The position numbers were made by a program, and so were the translations under genes. DNA of 64,000 nt. It comes from Hetaerina americana (taxonomy: Eukaryota > Arthropoda > Insecta > Odonata > Calopterygidae). The DNA lies in the NCBI GenBank assembly GCA_022747635.1, contig JAKTNV010000004.1:89596052-89660051 (forward strand). Reading direction: 5' to 3'. The first letter of the stretch is position 1; every line of letters starts with the position of its first letter. Under the pieces are notes generated by a model that was not told where the DNA came from, made no database searches, and worked only from the letters and a program-made list of their open reading frames with translations. Shown piece by piece: positions 35,401 to 45,775 of this stretch.

Positions 35401-37276
35401 AATATGCTATAACTCTTCCGGCTGATGAAAGGAGGATGCATTTAGTCTTGAGTATTATCTTCGACATTTACCTCCTTGACCCTCTGAAGGAACCGCATCG
35501 CTGGGGTTATACTCCTGAAAAGGGGCCTTAACTCATGTGCCGCCAGCGTGATCCGAGCCCCATGAGAAGCTGCCACTCGGGCTGCTTGGGATGGAACACC
35601 TTTGAAGGCCCCGTGCCTCGAGTGCTCAATCGGAGGAATGCCAATATAGCTTAGGTCATTCTTCGAAGGGTACAGTCTCCACGAATGGGCATTCATTGTT
35701 CTCAACTCCTGCCTGGGTATAGCTTAGCTTTACTCTGCATTCTTGCCGAGGAGCAGTTCTCTCTTATCGTTTCTTTGTACCTTTCCTAGATTCCCACATG
35801 CTGTTACACTGTTAGTATTGCGGTATAAAGGCAAAGTTAGGGAGATGGAAATGAACTGACAGCAACCATACTTCAGTTTCGACAAGAAGCCACTCCGCAG
35901 GCTTGAGTTGAGAAAAAGGAGAAGGAAAGAACCCGAGACGTATTATTGTAAGTAACAAGCGGAAGGGAATTTTTAAGATTACTGGAACGAGATAAAAATA
36001 TATGTCTAGACAAGAGTTTCGCATTTTTTTGTGTCGATAGACCAGTGTCGCGTCGAAGAGTTGCTTCGCCATTGTGGAAGCAATGTCATGGAAGTTAAAG
36101 TATTGCTTGAACGCCAAAGAATTTAGGGACGATATTATATCGTAAATCATTGAAAAAAGTCTCAGGCAATCATCGTATAAGCTGTGTTAAATTTTTTAGA
36201 CCTTATTTCGACCATTAACTGACTGTTAAATATGTAATTTTAGGATGCTAAAATTTTGGCTGAAAATCGTCTGCAGGGTGTGATTCAATATTATTTTGTT
36301 ATAACTCGTATCACCGACATTGATTTCCACTGACGATTTCGTAAATATTTAATGACTAAAATATTGCGAAATGGCCGGGAAAGAAAGGTCATCATATTTT
36401 TCTTAATGAAACACGATGACCCTTGTGGTAATAGTTAAAACGTTTGGAATGTAAAGAGTTAATAGATCAATAGATTGGAAAAAAATTGCTGATTTCATGG
36501 CAATTCTGAAGCATTATTTTTTTACAGTTGTTATCACCCTGAAAACATCAAAATAGGGCCCAGAACATAGTTAATTGACTGAAAAATGTATCATTGCAAT
36601 ATCTAAAAATGATATTCAGAGAAATTTAGAGAACACCGTAGCGATTCCTCGGCTCAATAAAAACCCTTTATTACGCTCACAAAATTGATAAAATTTTTCT
36701 GGATGCTAACCGGTTACTGCCTTTTCTCGACACTTTTTATGAATATTCATCATGAGTGTCAGCATCCGAAATTATGTTTATCATTATGAATAACATATGA
36801 CATCCAAGTAACTGGGGAGATAACGTCGCCCCCGCGACAAAAAAGTTTAGCGGAGTCATCCGCTAATATGCATTAAAATGCAGAATTTCCCAAGTGTAAA
36901 AATCATTCATCATCCCGGTCAAGGCGAATTATTTTTAAACTTTGGAAATTCTGCACCTATGATATGATTAACGTAACACCTTTTTTTCTGGCTCACATGA
37001 TTTTACCTAACTCTGGTACTCATTGAAATCAATGTGTAACGAACAGTGAATATTTTGACTTTGTTATTTAATCTGCATTGCCGTCAAATTATAATTGTAA
37101 GCTAACCCAGCACACTAAATCAATGAAAAATGTCACTACAAGAGTAATCTAAAAATGGAGAAATCGATGCTTCAATGTTTGGTAAGACTAAATCCAAATC
37201 GTCGTCCTACTTAATTTGTAAATATGTTCTACAAAAACTTCTACCTTTGTCATGTAAATGCATCATCAAATGAAAC
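32401..37276. other. No gene recognised
   Basis: A long AT-rich stretch with a CT-rich patch at about 33370-33700 and a slightly GC-richer patch at 35440-35720 (87-codon minus frame, unrecognised). It includes the left flank of the PLE insertion site. No RNA gene or transposon was recognised. Confidence 0.5.
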
Positions 37277-37289
37277 TAACCCAATCATT
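37277..37289. repeat. Target-site duplication, left (PLE)
   Basis: TAACCCAATCATT here is repeated at 40888-40900. The first two bases may instead belong to the element end by microhomology, so the duplication is 11-13 bp. Confidence 0.9.
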
Positions 37290-37353
37290 AAAAAGAGACG
37301 TTTCAGGCGTGATATGGTGGAATATCATGATTAATTAAAAATAGCAATTTTCC
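37290..37353 (-). repeat. 64-bp PLE terminal segment, 3' copy
   Basis: Identical and in direct orientation to 40416-40479; begins AAAAAGAGACGTTTCAGG on the plus strand. It forms the 3' extremity of the element. Its last 22 bp belong also to the inverted arm. Confidence 0.9.
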
Positions 37354-37742
37354 ACAAAAATAAAATTTAATGCGACCGGTTTCAATGTTACTACATCATC
37401 ATCAGGTGATAGTTAAACCTCAGAGTCCAGTATATATATGATTAAAGGCAAGTAAGGGGAGGGTGGAGGAAAAGAGGGGAAGAGGGGGGAAGGTGGAAGG
37501 CAGAATGGGTGACTATGTGAGTGGGGGGGGGAAGAGGGTTGGGGAAGACAAGGTGCAAAGACCCTAGGAGTCCGGAGAGCGCGTCGTGGCCGAATGGAAG
37601 GGGGTGTCTCGTTGAGGGTGTCCCACGGTGCGCCGCAAAGCTCTTCGGGCCGCGGAGGAAGAGGACGGGATCGGGGGTTTTTCCCTATGGTCGTGGTCTG
37701 GGAACAAGGTATCAATACACAAATAAGCACTGAGTTGAAGGG
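37332..37742 (-). repeat. PLE terminal inverted arm, 3' copy
   Basis: A 411-bp segment that is the reverse complement of 40478-40889, differing by one G in the run at 37523-37531. It contains a G/A-rich tract, a CpG-containing segment and, near its outer end, the hammerhead-like motif in sense orientation relative to the ORF. Confidence 0.93.
37374..37405 (-). ncRNA. Hammerhead-ribozyme-like motif (sense, 3' arm)
   Basis: On the minus strand CTGATGA is followed by a U, a five-pair stem (GATGT/ACATT, loop AGTA), then GAAACCGGTC. This matches the hammerhead order CUGANGA, stem II, GAAA, a minimal ACC/GGU stem III, and C at the cleavage position. Flanking TTTAA upstream and TTAAA downstream could close stem I across an internal loop (about 37362-37420). 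PLEs are known to carry hammerheads in their terminal repeats, which supports the call. One extra U lies between the CUGAUGA box and stem II, so catalytic activity is not assured. Confidence 0.6.
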
Positions 37743-38006
37743 TAAAGATTGGGATCACTGTATAATTTTAAGGGGGCGCCCTAGCGAGGTTTTAGGGAAA
37801 GGGTGTAGGAGGGAATGTTATCACTAGCACATGCCGAATAGGGGGGGGGGGTGGATTGTCCCACAGCGGTGAACCTTCCCTCCTCGTCCGTGAGGAAAGG
37901 GGGGTGGGGACTCGGGGTTTCCCACTTGTCCGGGAAAGCATGGTCTCCGTCTGCAGAGGGGGGGGGGGGAAAGGAAGGAAATATCCAATGAGAAGGGGGC
38001 AAGGGA
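37743..38006 (-). other. PLE 3' non-coding region with G-runs
   Basis: Between the ORF stop and the 3' arm. It contains runs of 11 G (37841-37851) and 12 G (37958-37969) on the plus strand, i.e. C-runs in the element RNA. The short frames here on both strands are artefacts. Confidence 0.7.
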
Positions 38007-40454
38007 TCACTGGTCACATGTACGTCGTGGGAAGGTGATGGAGAGGAGGGGGGAGGGTGAAGATGAAAATTGGACTTCGTTGATCAGCTTCAAGTCCTTG
38101 CGATGTAAGATTTCCAGCTGTTCCATGGCGTCCAGCTTCCTTCCTTTTTCCAAATTTTGAAGCACTTTGAATTCGAAATTGCTGAAATGGTTAGAATAGA
38201 GAAGATGTTTGGCAAATAAAGAGTTGGTATGACCTGTAATGTAGCCTTTCCTATGTTCCCCGATACGTGTCGAAAAACTCCTGCCAGTCTGACCAATGTA
38301 AATGGCCCCACAATCACACCGAATTTCATATACACCACTTTTGGTGTTGCAGTCTATAGGATCTTTGTTTGAGCATAGGGTTTTATATAGAGTATTGGGG
38401 GTATAAAAAGAAATGCGGAATTTGTCTTTGGGAAACCTGTTCGCGATTTTATATGACACAGAGTTATGGAATGGAAGTTTGCACCATTTGCGCTCAGAGA
38501 CTGTAGTGACTGCAAGGGAGATGTGTAATTTCAGGGCCTGTTTCTTAAGTTTTTTCTTCAGTATATTATCAATTATGCGGACATGGTAACCGTTCTTAAA
38601 GGCTATGTGCTTGATCGTATTGAGCTCTCGTTCGAAGTTGGATTTGGACAAGGGGATACTGATTAATCTGTGGATCATGGAATTGAAGCTGGCTAGTTTG
38701 TGGGTGAAGGGGTGGCAGGAGTCTGAGGGTATCACTTGGTCTGTATACGTGGGTTTCCGAAATATTGAAAAATGATGTGTGCTTCTTTTTATTTCAATAG
38801 TGAGATCCAGGAAATTGATTTTATGGTCCACTGCCGATTCCATGGTGAAAGTTATAGATGGGTGGATGGAGTTTATGAAATGTAAGAAAAGGTCTAACTG
38901 TCTATCACTGCCTGTCCAGCAGCATAAGATATCGTCCACATATCTAAACCAGTATAAAATGTTATTCTTGAATCTATTTTCACTTAGGATCTTGTCCTCT
39001 AAATTATCCATAAAAACTTCTGCGAGGAGAGGGGAAAGGGGTGACCCCATAGCCAGACCATCCTTTTGTTTATAGTAGGTGCCACAGAATAAAAAATAAT
39101 TTTGGTCTACACAAATTTTGAGAAGTGAACTTAATTCATTAATGTGGTGTTGGTTCACATTAGCGTTGATTAATATATTTTCAGCGTAAATTAAAGTTTC
39201 ATGCGTCGGAATGGAAGTAAAGAGACTACACACGTCAAACGATACTAGCTTAGCGTTGGGTGGTAAGGTGAAGGGCAGAAGACGTTCAGTTAAGGAAATG
39301 GAGTTTTCTTTTGAGAATCTGGGTTTGAAGCCTGAGAGTTGTCGATAGATCGAGTTTAATTTTGCTGCTAATTTTTGCACTGGAGCGCTGACACTAGATA
39401 CGACTGGTCTAATGGGCACGTCTTTTTTATGTAGTTTAGGTAGACCATAAAGTCTTGGGGGTAAAGGGTTCATGGTTGTTAAGAAGAATTTTTCTTTATC
39501 GTTGAATATGTGGACGCAGGAAGCGATGGCCTCTTTGACATGCTTTTGATAATTGGGAGTAGGATCTTTCGGGAGTACATCAAAGGCGTTGGCGGATATG
39601 AACTTTAGGCACTTACTGGTATAATCGTCCCTATCTAGGATGACAGTGCAGTTTCCCTTGTCAGCTTTACTGAGCACTAGTTGGTTTTCTGCCTTCAAAT
39701 CTCGGAGTGACTTTAAGATCTCACCTTCGGATGATCTTCGGGCAGGGATGGAGTGGTTCTTTATGTCTGTTATTATGGTATCGGCGACCAGATGCTTGAT
39801 ACCACGGGGTTGATTGGATAGAGCAACTTCGCAGTCCGTTGCCAAGTTTTTATAACCTTTGGAAGAAATAGGGATGGCCGGTGCAAATTTCAGTCCCTTA
39901 TTAAGGAGTGAAAGAGCGTCAGGGGAAATTTCACACTTGGATAGATTTACAACTCTCGTGGCGAATTGGTGTTCACAATGAATTTGGGGGGATGAATCAC
40001 TGACGGAAGACTCTTGGCTAACACTAGTGAGCCGAAGGAGCTTATGGTTAATCACTGCACGTTTTTTATCAGCAACTGCCACTGCGAGGGACCTCACACG
40101 ATCATCGAGGACACTAAATTCGACGGGATGCAGTTTGTGGCTGAGTTCTGCATGGAGGTGGTACAAATAGTAATACAAGGAATCCCGTTTCCTGTACCAC
40201 GTTTTTAGCTCCGTCCGGATCCACACCTTTTCCGCAATGGAGACTGCGCGTTGAGCTGCTGTAGAAGATGAGATAGCCTTGATGGATATGTACTTAGGGG
40301 TTACTCCGTATTCGATGCACTTGCTGTTAAAGTAAATGTTTAAGGACGCTATTCGGCACTGAACGGACAATTTGAGAAATAACTTTGCCTGGATTGCCAT
40401 GCTAGCATTACGAATAAAAAGAGACGTTTCAGGCGTGATATGGTGGAATATCAT
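38007..40454 (-). CDS. Penelope-like reverse transcriptase with GIY-YIG endonuclease
   Basis: An 815-codon uninterrupted ORF for the enzyme that nicks target DNA and copies the element RNA. Visible blocks: SKADKGN at 262-268, LYGLPKLHK at 335-343, RT motif A FDVCSLFTSIP at 406-416, motif B KDGLAMGSPLSPLLAEV at 464-480, catalytic YVDD at 505-508, and INFLDLTI at 546-553. A cysteine cluster (694, 702, 713, 715) leads into the GIY-YIG domain, with GVYEIRC at 707-713, IYIGQTGRSFSTRIGEH at 718-734, and a conserved-type Glu in EQLEILHR at 778-785. Length and domain order are those of complete Penelope/Poseidon-type PLE proteins. The first Met lies inside the 64-bp repeat; Met19 (MAIQAKLF, codon at 40398-40400) is an equally good start, giving 797 residues. 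All RT and endonuclease signature residues checked are present. No intron is evident. Confidence 0.95.
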   Translation of the reverse strand: MIFHHITPETSLFIRNASMAIQAKLFLKLSVQCRIASLNIYFNSKCIEYGVTPKYISIKAISSSTAAQRAVSIAEKVWIRTELKTWYRKRDSLYYYLYHLHAELSHKLHPVEFSVLDDRVRSLAVAVADKKRAVINHKLLRLTSVSQESSVSDSSPQIHCEHQFATRVVNLSKCEISPDALSLLNKGLKFAPAIPISSKGYKNLATDCEVALSNQPRGIKHLVADTIITDIKNHSIPARRSSEGEILKSLRDLKAENQLVLSKADKGNCTVILDRDDYTSKCLKFISANAFDVLPKDPTPNYQKHVKEAIASCVHIFNDKEKFFLTTMNPLPPRLYGLPKLHKKDVPIRPVVSSVSAPVQKLAAKLNSIYRQLSGFKPRFSKENSISLTERLLPFTLPPNAKLVSFDVCSLFTSIPTHETLIYAENILINANVNQHHINELSSLLKICVDQNYFLFCGTYYKQKDGLAMGSPLSPLLAEVFMDNLEDKILSENRFKNNILYWFRYVDDILCCWTGSDRQLDLFLHFINSIHPSITFTMESAVDHKINFLDLTIEIKRSTHHFSIFRKPTYTDQVIPSDSCHPFTHKLASFNSMIHRLISIPLSKSNFERELNTIKHIAFKNGYHVRIIDNILKKKLKKQALKLHISLAVTTVSERKWCKLPFHNSVSYKIANRFPKDKFRISFYTPNTLYKTLCSNKDPIDCNTKSGVYEIRCDCGAIYIGQTGRSFSTRIGEHRKGYITGHTNSLFAKHLLYSNHFSNFEFKVLQNLEKGRKLDAMEQLEILHRKDLKLINEVQFSSSPSPLLSITFPRRTCDQ

Positions 40455-40479
40455 GATTAATTAAAAATAGCAATTTTCC
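40416..40479 (-). repeat. 64-bp PLE terminal segment, 5' copy
   Basis: Direct-orientation duplicate of 37290-37353, placed between the 5' inverted arm and the ORF. The first Met of the long frame lies within it, so translation from that Met would start inside the repeat. Confidence 0.9.
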
Positions 40480-40889
40480 CTTCAACTCAGTGCTTATTTG
40501 TGTATTGATACCTTGTTCCCAGACCACGACCATAGGGAAAAACCCCCGATCCCGTCCTCTTCCTCCGCGGCCCGAAGAGCTTTGCGGCGCACCGTGGGAC
40601 ACCCTCAACGAGACACCCCCTTCCATTCGGCCACGACGCGCTCTCCGGACTCCTAGGGTCTTTGCACCTTGTCTTCCCCAACCCTCTTCCCCCCCCCCAC
40701 TCACATAGTCACCCATTCTGCCTTCCACCTTCCCCCCTCTTCCCCTCTTTTCCTCCACCCTCCCCTTACTTGCCTTTAATCATATATATACTGGACTCTG
40801 AGGTTTAACTATCACCTGATGATGATGTAGTAACATTGAAACCGGTCGCATTAAATTTTATTTTTGTGGAAAATTGCTATTTTTAATTA
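40478..40889 (+). repeat. PLE terminal inverted arm, 5' copy
   Basis: Reverse complement of 37332-37742, 412 bp, with C10 where the other arm has the complement of G9. It forms the 5' extremity of the inserted element and could pair with the 3' arm in the transcript. Confidence 0.93.
40816..40847 (+). ncRNA. Hammerhead-ribozyme-like motif (antisense, 5' arm)
   Basis: The same motif as 37374-37405, but because the arm is inverted it lies on the plus strand, antisense to the ORF. CTGATGA at 40816-40822 and GAAACCGGTC at 40838-40847 are unchanged. Confidence 0.55.
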
Positions 40890-40900
40890 ACCCAATCATT
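40888..40900. repeat. Target-site duplication, right (PLE)
   Basis: TAACCCAATCATT, the partner of 37277-37289. Confidence 0.9.
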
Positions 40901-43371
40901 GGTTTGTGTCTATTGCTAATCGCTATTGTTTCATCAAAACGTCACGCAACTCATTGTTTGTGAAAAAACGTAGTGGATGCTGCTGTTTGAAGAATTATAT
41001 GCTCAACAAACCCATTATGTCATAAAAAGGCTTAGAGATATTCCCAAAAAATAGCCATATATGATTAATCGCATGGATAAACCTTCGCTGCAAATCCGCT
41101 TGTCATTTGGTTCACAAAAAAGTTCTCCAATAAAATTTGTATGCATTTGTCGAGCGGCAGAAAGGCTTTACCATCAGCTCACGTGAATGCGACAATAGTG
41201 GTACTCGTTCGACGAGTTACTTCATTAATATAGTTAACGCGCACTATATCACTAATATCCTCAACAACTTACCTTCGAAAGTTTCGATTTTAATGAAGGA
41301 AAGGAAATGTTACATTCGCAAAGTGCCTATAATCAAGCAAGTCCATTTATTTGAGTTTCAATGCACCATATTAAGCTTTCTTGAATGGAATAAGGCAATA
41401 TTCACAGACATTGTCACTGCCTATTTGCTTAAAAAGGTTCGGGCGATGTTTAACGCTTTACAGTGACTCAGAGAGTCAAAATACCGGCCCTAAGCAAGTT
41501 AAATGTAACATGAATCTTAACGAATCTCTATTCTTATAGTTGATAATAGCGTACTGCCACCCGAAAAGTGACTTTAAAATAATAGTTTTATTAATTGAAT
41601 TAATAATAGCAGTAAACAGCAGCTATTGGAGTTTTTAATTTATTCAATTAAAAAAGTAGCATTTTATTTTGAACTCATTTAATATTTTTAGATCATGTAC
41701 CGAGGTATTTGAATTTAAAGAGTTTTCAATATTCTCATTATTCCAGTATTCTTGCATTTGGGTTCAGCAGATTTTCGAAATCATCTGCCATGATCGCGAT
41801 TAAAGAATTTTCATATTCGACGAAAGAGAAGATTTTTTTGGCTGATGCACAAAAAGATAAAATTCCGATAAAGTATTTGGAATGATTAACATGATTTACA
41901 AACTTCCCTTCGCTTTTGCATTAGGTCATGAATTAACTCAGCCGTACATTATCCGATGCGTAAACGTCGTAAATACTTCCCGTGCATTAACAGTGGAGTT
42001 AAATGTAATATACAATGGATATTTGCAACAGAATTGCTTTTCCTTGAATCTTGTGAGTGAACTTTTAGTGATTTAAATTCTCGGGATGTTCTAAATTAAA
42101 AGCTTCAGGGTTGTACGATTTGTTGGAATACACTGCTGCCTATTTGCTTAGAAAGTTTCGAGTGACCAACGATCTTCCATCGGTCACGCGAATAATTACT
42201 GTTCAAGAGTTTTTAAACAGGTTGGAAGTTTGATGCCGAATACTCGGCTGCCATTCGCGATTTTCAATAGGTTTTCAATTTTAAATGCTCGGGTTCGGCT
42301 CTCGTTTAGCCGATCCTCATATTTGGTCTAAATTGATATGTCACCCTTTTGAGAGTTGCTGCATATTTAAAAGTTCGGCATTGTTTTCATTTGTTCGAGT
42401 TGCCATTAGTATGTTCGCGGACATTATCCATAAATAGGCATTGGGGCAGAGATATCGGAAAACTATTTATATTTAGCATAGAATTTCTCTTTTTAATTGC
42501 ATGCGAATACAATAAATTGTATCAAATATTGCCTTTTTTATTGATATTGTCATCTATTTTTTTGAATCTGTGGATAAAGAATCTGTAGAGCAAGGCATTT
42601 AAAAAGAACTTTTAAATTTCTTAAAAGAAATGACCTGTGCATTACTTTCTTCGTACCTTGGAAAGTCAAACTCACTTTTGTTGAGAATATTCAGAACAAT
42701 GTTTGTTCATTTGTAGAAACTATTTTCTGGATGATTTACGGTTTGTTATTGACTACATTAATATTTTTTAAATATGCTCTAATGCCATTGAAAATTGTAG
42801 CGAATTTAACAAACTTTCCGCAATAGAATTTTCTGGAAACTGAACAGACTTAAAAGTTAGTTAGGAACAATGCTTATGTGTAGTGTTCGCTGCTTACCTC
42901 ACTGCTATCCCGCAGTTTCGGTTCCCAGACGGTTGAAGGACTGACTCGAGAGAAGGGAGCATACACGCATGCGTTGTCCTCGTCTCTCAGTAGTGTTTTT
43001 CTGCGTGCTCAGTTCTGACGCGCAACTTCGAACGCGAGCATGCGAACGGGCCATCCGTCTCTTGGCATTGTGTCTCCGCACCCACTGTCTCCTCTCTCGC
43101 CGATTCCCCTCGGTGGATTCTGGTAAAGTTACTTTAGTCCTTCCAATAGTCTCTCATTTCCTTTTCACTCACTGCTCGGGTCATTTTCCCCACGAAACTC
43201 TTCTTTCCCGTTCGTCGCATTATTCCTAGATTGCTAAGCTCAAGCTCTTTGATGTCTGTCAGCATGGTTACATTTCTCTTCTCTTACTTTAATAAAAGTC
43301 TAAATGCAATACCTAAAAACTCAATAATGAATTCCCAAGTGATTTCCGAAGGCTAATTTATGTTGAAGATA
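40901..43371. other. No gene recognised
   Basis: AT-rich sequence. The frames at 41137-41466 and 42969-43229 show no recognisable features. Confidence 0.5.
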
Positions 43372-43373
43372 TA

Positions 43374-44619
43374 CGAGGTCTGTTCAAGAAGTATCACGAC
43401 TTTTTGTGTTTTTTCAAAAATTATTTATGTATTCATGAATATCTATTTTGTCCCCTTCAAAGTAATCCTCATTAGATATTATACACTTGTGCCAACGTTT
43501 TTTCCAATCCTTGAACAATTTAAAAAATCATTTTTTGTGATCTTGTTCAACTCCTCCTTTGCAGTCTTTATCTCGTCAATCGTAGCGTAGCGTCGCGCTT
43601 TCATGGGCCTCTTCAGTTTCGGGAACAAGAAAAAGTCACTGGGGGGCAGATCCGGGGAATACAGTGGCTGCGGCATCATCAGTGTGTTTTTTTGGCCAAA
43701 AACTCGCGCACAAGTAATGATGTGTGAGCAGGGGCGTTGTCATGGTGCAAAAGCCAATCTTTGTTCTACAAATCAGGGCGTTTGTGGCGGATTGCTTCGT
43801 GCAAATTGCGCATAACTTGCAGGCAATATTCCTTATTTACCGTTCTACTCTTTGGGCAAGAACTCATGATGCACCTGACCCCTGCAATCGAAGAAAACTG
43901 TAAATCGTTCACATTCGACCGAACTTGGCGCACTTTTTTCGGTCTCTGCGCGTGCTGCTGAGTTTCCACGTCATAACCATAAACCCATGATTCGTCACCA
44001 GTTATGACCCTCTAGAGCAAATTTGGGTCGTCGCGGTCAGAGTCATCAGCAATGTTAATGCGTTGCTGTTTTTGATCGAAATTGTTCGATTTTGGTACGA
44101 ATTTCGCGGCGACCTGTATCATGCCCAAATCATTGGTAAAAGTCGAATTGCACGAGCCAATCGATATGTTTAGGTCCTCAGGAACTACTCTAACGGCGAT
44201 TCGACGATTGGCCAATACTATTTTCTTCAGGCGTCCGGCTCGCTCTTCGTCCCTCACATCTTCTCGGCCCTCTGAGGGAATTTTTACCACCGAAGAACGT
44301 TTCTTCGGTCCAAGGTAGCTTCTGCATATGCCACATTCAACATTCGGAATTCGTCCACGCGCTTAAATTCGTTTTTCGCACATACCTGTAATATTATACA
44401 GATTCTTTGAACCATTTTTTGGAACAGGCAAAAATCGAAGACCAGCCAAAACGCGTCCAAGCAAAACAGCTGTCAACAATTAGCAGAGCATTCAAAATCG
44501 CCGAACTTTTCGGCATTAGCGAGGGACATAAGTAATAACATAATGCCACAAAAAAATGAAAATCAAGTATACCTAAACCGCGGAAATTCAAAATTCGCGA
44601 TACTTTTTGGACAGACTTG
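43374..44619 (-). mobile_element. mariner transposon with both termini, decayed transposase
   Basis: About 1.25 kb between TA dinucleotides (43372-43373 and 44620-44621). The termini are inverted: CGAGGTCTGTTCAAGAAGTA at 43374, and the minus strand from 44619 reads CAAGTCTGTCCAAAAAGTA. Minus-strand transposase blocks: MLNVAYAEATLDRRN (about 44310), SEGREDVRDEERAG and NRRIAVRVVPEDLNISIGSC and AAKFVPKSNNFDQKQ (44012-44290), KKVRQVRSNV (about 43920), VFFDCRGQVHHEFLP (first catalytic Asp, about 43870), NKEYCLQVMRNLHEAI, HHDNAPAHTSLLVREF (second, about 43730), and YSPDLPPSDFFLFPKLKRPM (third, about 43640). The C-terminal block EELNKITKNDFL runs to 43479. The three Asp are present but spread over different frames with stops, so it is inactive. 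Over most of its length the gene remains alignable, unlike the other mariners here. Confidence 0.9.
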
Positions 44620-44621
44620 TA

Positions 44622-45530
44622 CCAGCAGTTAAGGAAAGTTTGACCGATCGAAAGTAGATTAACAAAGCAGTCAACTATATCCGCAGATAATATTCCTTGA
44701 ACCAAGAGAAGTTGAATAAATTTTGCCGTTGCATGTATAGTTGTAGAGGATTATACATTTGGGCAGTATATAAGGAAGTTAATGTGGAAGGAAAATTGAT
44801 CGATCAATTGAAGACGGTCTATGGGGAAATGTTTTCTGTTTTTCTTTAGTTTAACAAATTGATCGTTTGATAATGGCCAACTCTAAAATTAATAAATTCG
44901 CCTCGAGTTTTCGTGTCCTTCATATGGTGACTAAAAAATTGTTCCACGTTTACGAGTTTTTTCATATTATCTCCGTTCTTTTGTCCTCCATCATGGCATG
45001 AAAGTTTGCAAAAAGGATTTATTTTATTTCAATCCCGAGATTGGCTCCTTGCAGTCTTCCAATTCTGCATGCCCGACTTTAATTCACTTTTTTCCCTTAT
45101 TGGCTCCTTCGTTTCCTGTTTCATTTTATTTAAATACGTATCTCTACCACTTTCCACCCTAGAACTCCTATTTTGTTCCAAAAAAAGACATTGTTTCTCT
45201 GTGAGTTCTTAAATGTTCTAGCCGAACCAATCTTTCCGAGCAGCCTCCCTTATGGCATATCATTTTGCTTTCATCTCTTCCTTTTTGTCATTTGATATTC
45301 GGCATCCGCATCATGTTTCGAAGCTGTATATTGTTCTCCGAGAATCTTTGCAAATGATTTTTAACGGTGTATTTCTGCATATCACACGAATTTCTTATGT
45401 GCTGCTTCCTCGTTTGATGTTATATCTTTTTGGCACATAGTTGTTTTCTGTTCAGCACACATGCTTTTGTAAATTAAGTTATCTTGTACCGTATAACTAT
45501 TTATTAAATTTTGGCCTTCCCTGCCTCATG
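44622..45530. other. No gene recognised
   Basis: AT-rich sequence, nothing recognised. Confidence 0.45.
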
Positions 45531-45775
45531 CTACTTCGGAGTAAGCCGAAGGTTTCTGCTTGCTATTTTGCTTGAATTTCTGTCGTGTTTACGCCTCTGA
45601 CATCTGCCTACATCTTCTCCATTTATGTTTATTGAAATTTTATTTTTCGTCATGGTGTTCATGTCATATTCTTGAAGTTTTCTTGATCCAGTGCGTTGAA
45701 GGGAGCCCGAAGGCTTTCCTTTTTCCCCGTTGCAAGGGCGATGCCATCTGCAGAGTAATATGCTTTTCATTCACT
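45531..45775 (-). pseudogene. LINE RT fragment around the catalytic box
   Basis: Minus-strand AYYSADGIALATGKKESLRA (about 45690-45760) resembles the YADDIALAT...LR RT catalytic block, with the second catalytic Asp replaced by Gly. It is followed in other frames by LQEYDMNTMTK and ISININGEDVGR, the usual YDM.IN..KTK...ING..V region. Short, frameshifted, and different in wording from the other LINE pieces, so probably another LINE family. Confidence 0.5.

Larger units (their letters stand above)
37290..40887 (-). mobile_element. Complete Penelope-like retroelement
   Basis: A full-length PLE of about 3.6 kb inserted on the minus strand. In element orientation it starts at the right with a 410-bp arm in inverted orientation (40478-40889), then a 64-bp segment (40416-40479), one long ORF, a G-rich 3' region (37743-38006), the other copy of the arm (37332-37742), and a terminal stretch to 37290 that repeats the 64-bp segment. 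The flanks carry an 11-13-bp target duplication, and removing the element restores AAACTAACCCAATCATTGGT. Inverted or partial terminal repeats, variable target duplications and a single RT/GIY-YIG ORF are the hallmarks of Penelope-like elements. The arms differ only in a G9 versus G10 run, and the ORF is unbroken, so the insertion is young and possibly active. Confidence 0.95.

Noticed and set aside
35442..35705. 87-codon minus frame in a mildly GC-rich patch
   Set aside because: Reads somewhat protein-like but I could not match it to any family, and it has no splice or start support.
37413..37733. Frames in the PLE arms, repeated at 40487-40758
   Set aside because: They are mirror images of each other within the inverted arms and overlap on both strands; repeat sequence, not genes.
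38779..40208. Plus-strand frames inside the PLE (38779-39075, 40014-40208)
   Set aside because: Antisense shadows of the RT ORF.
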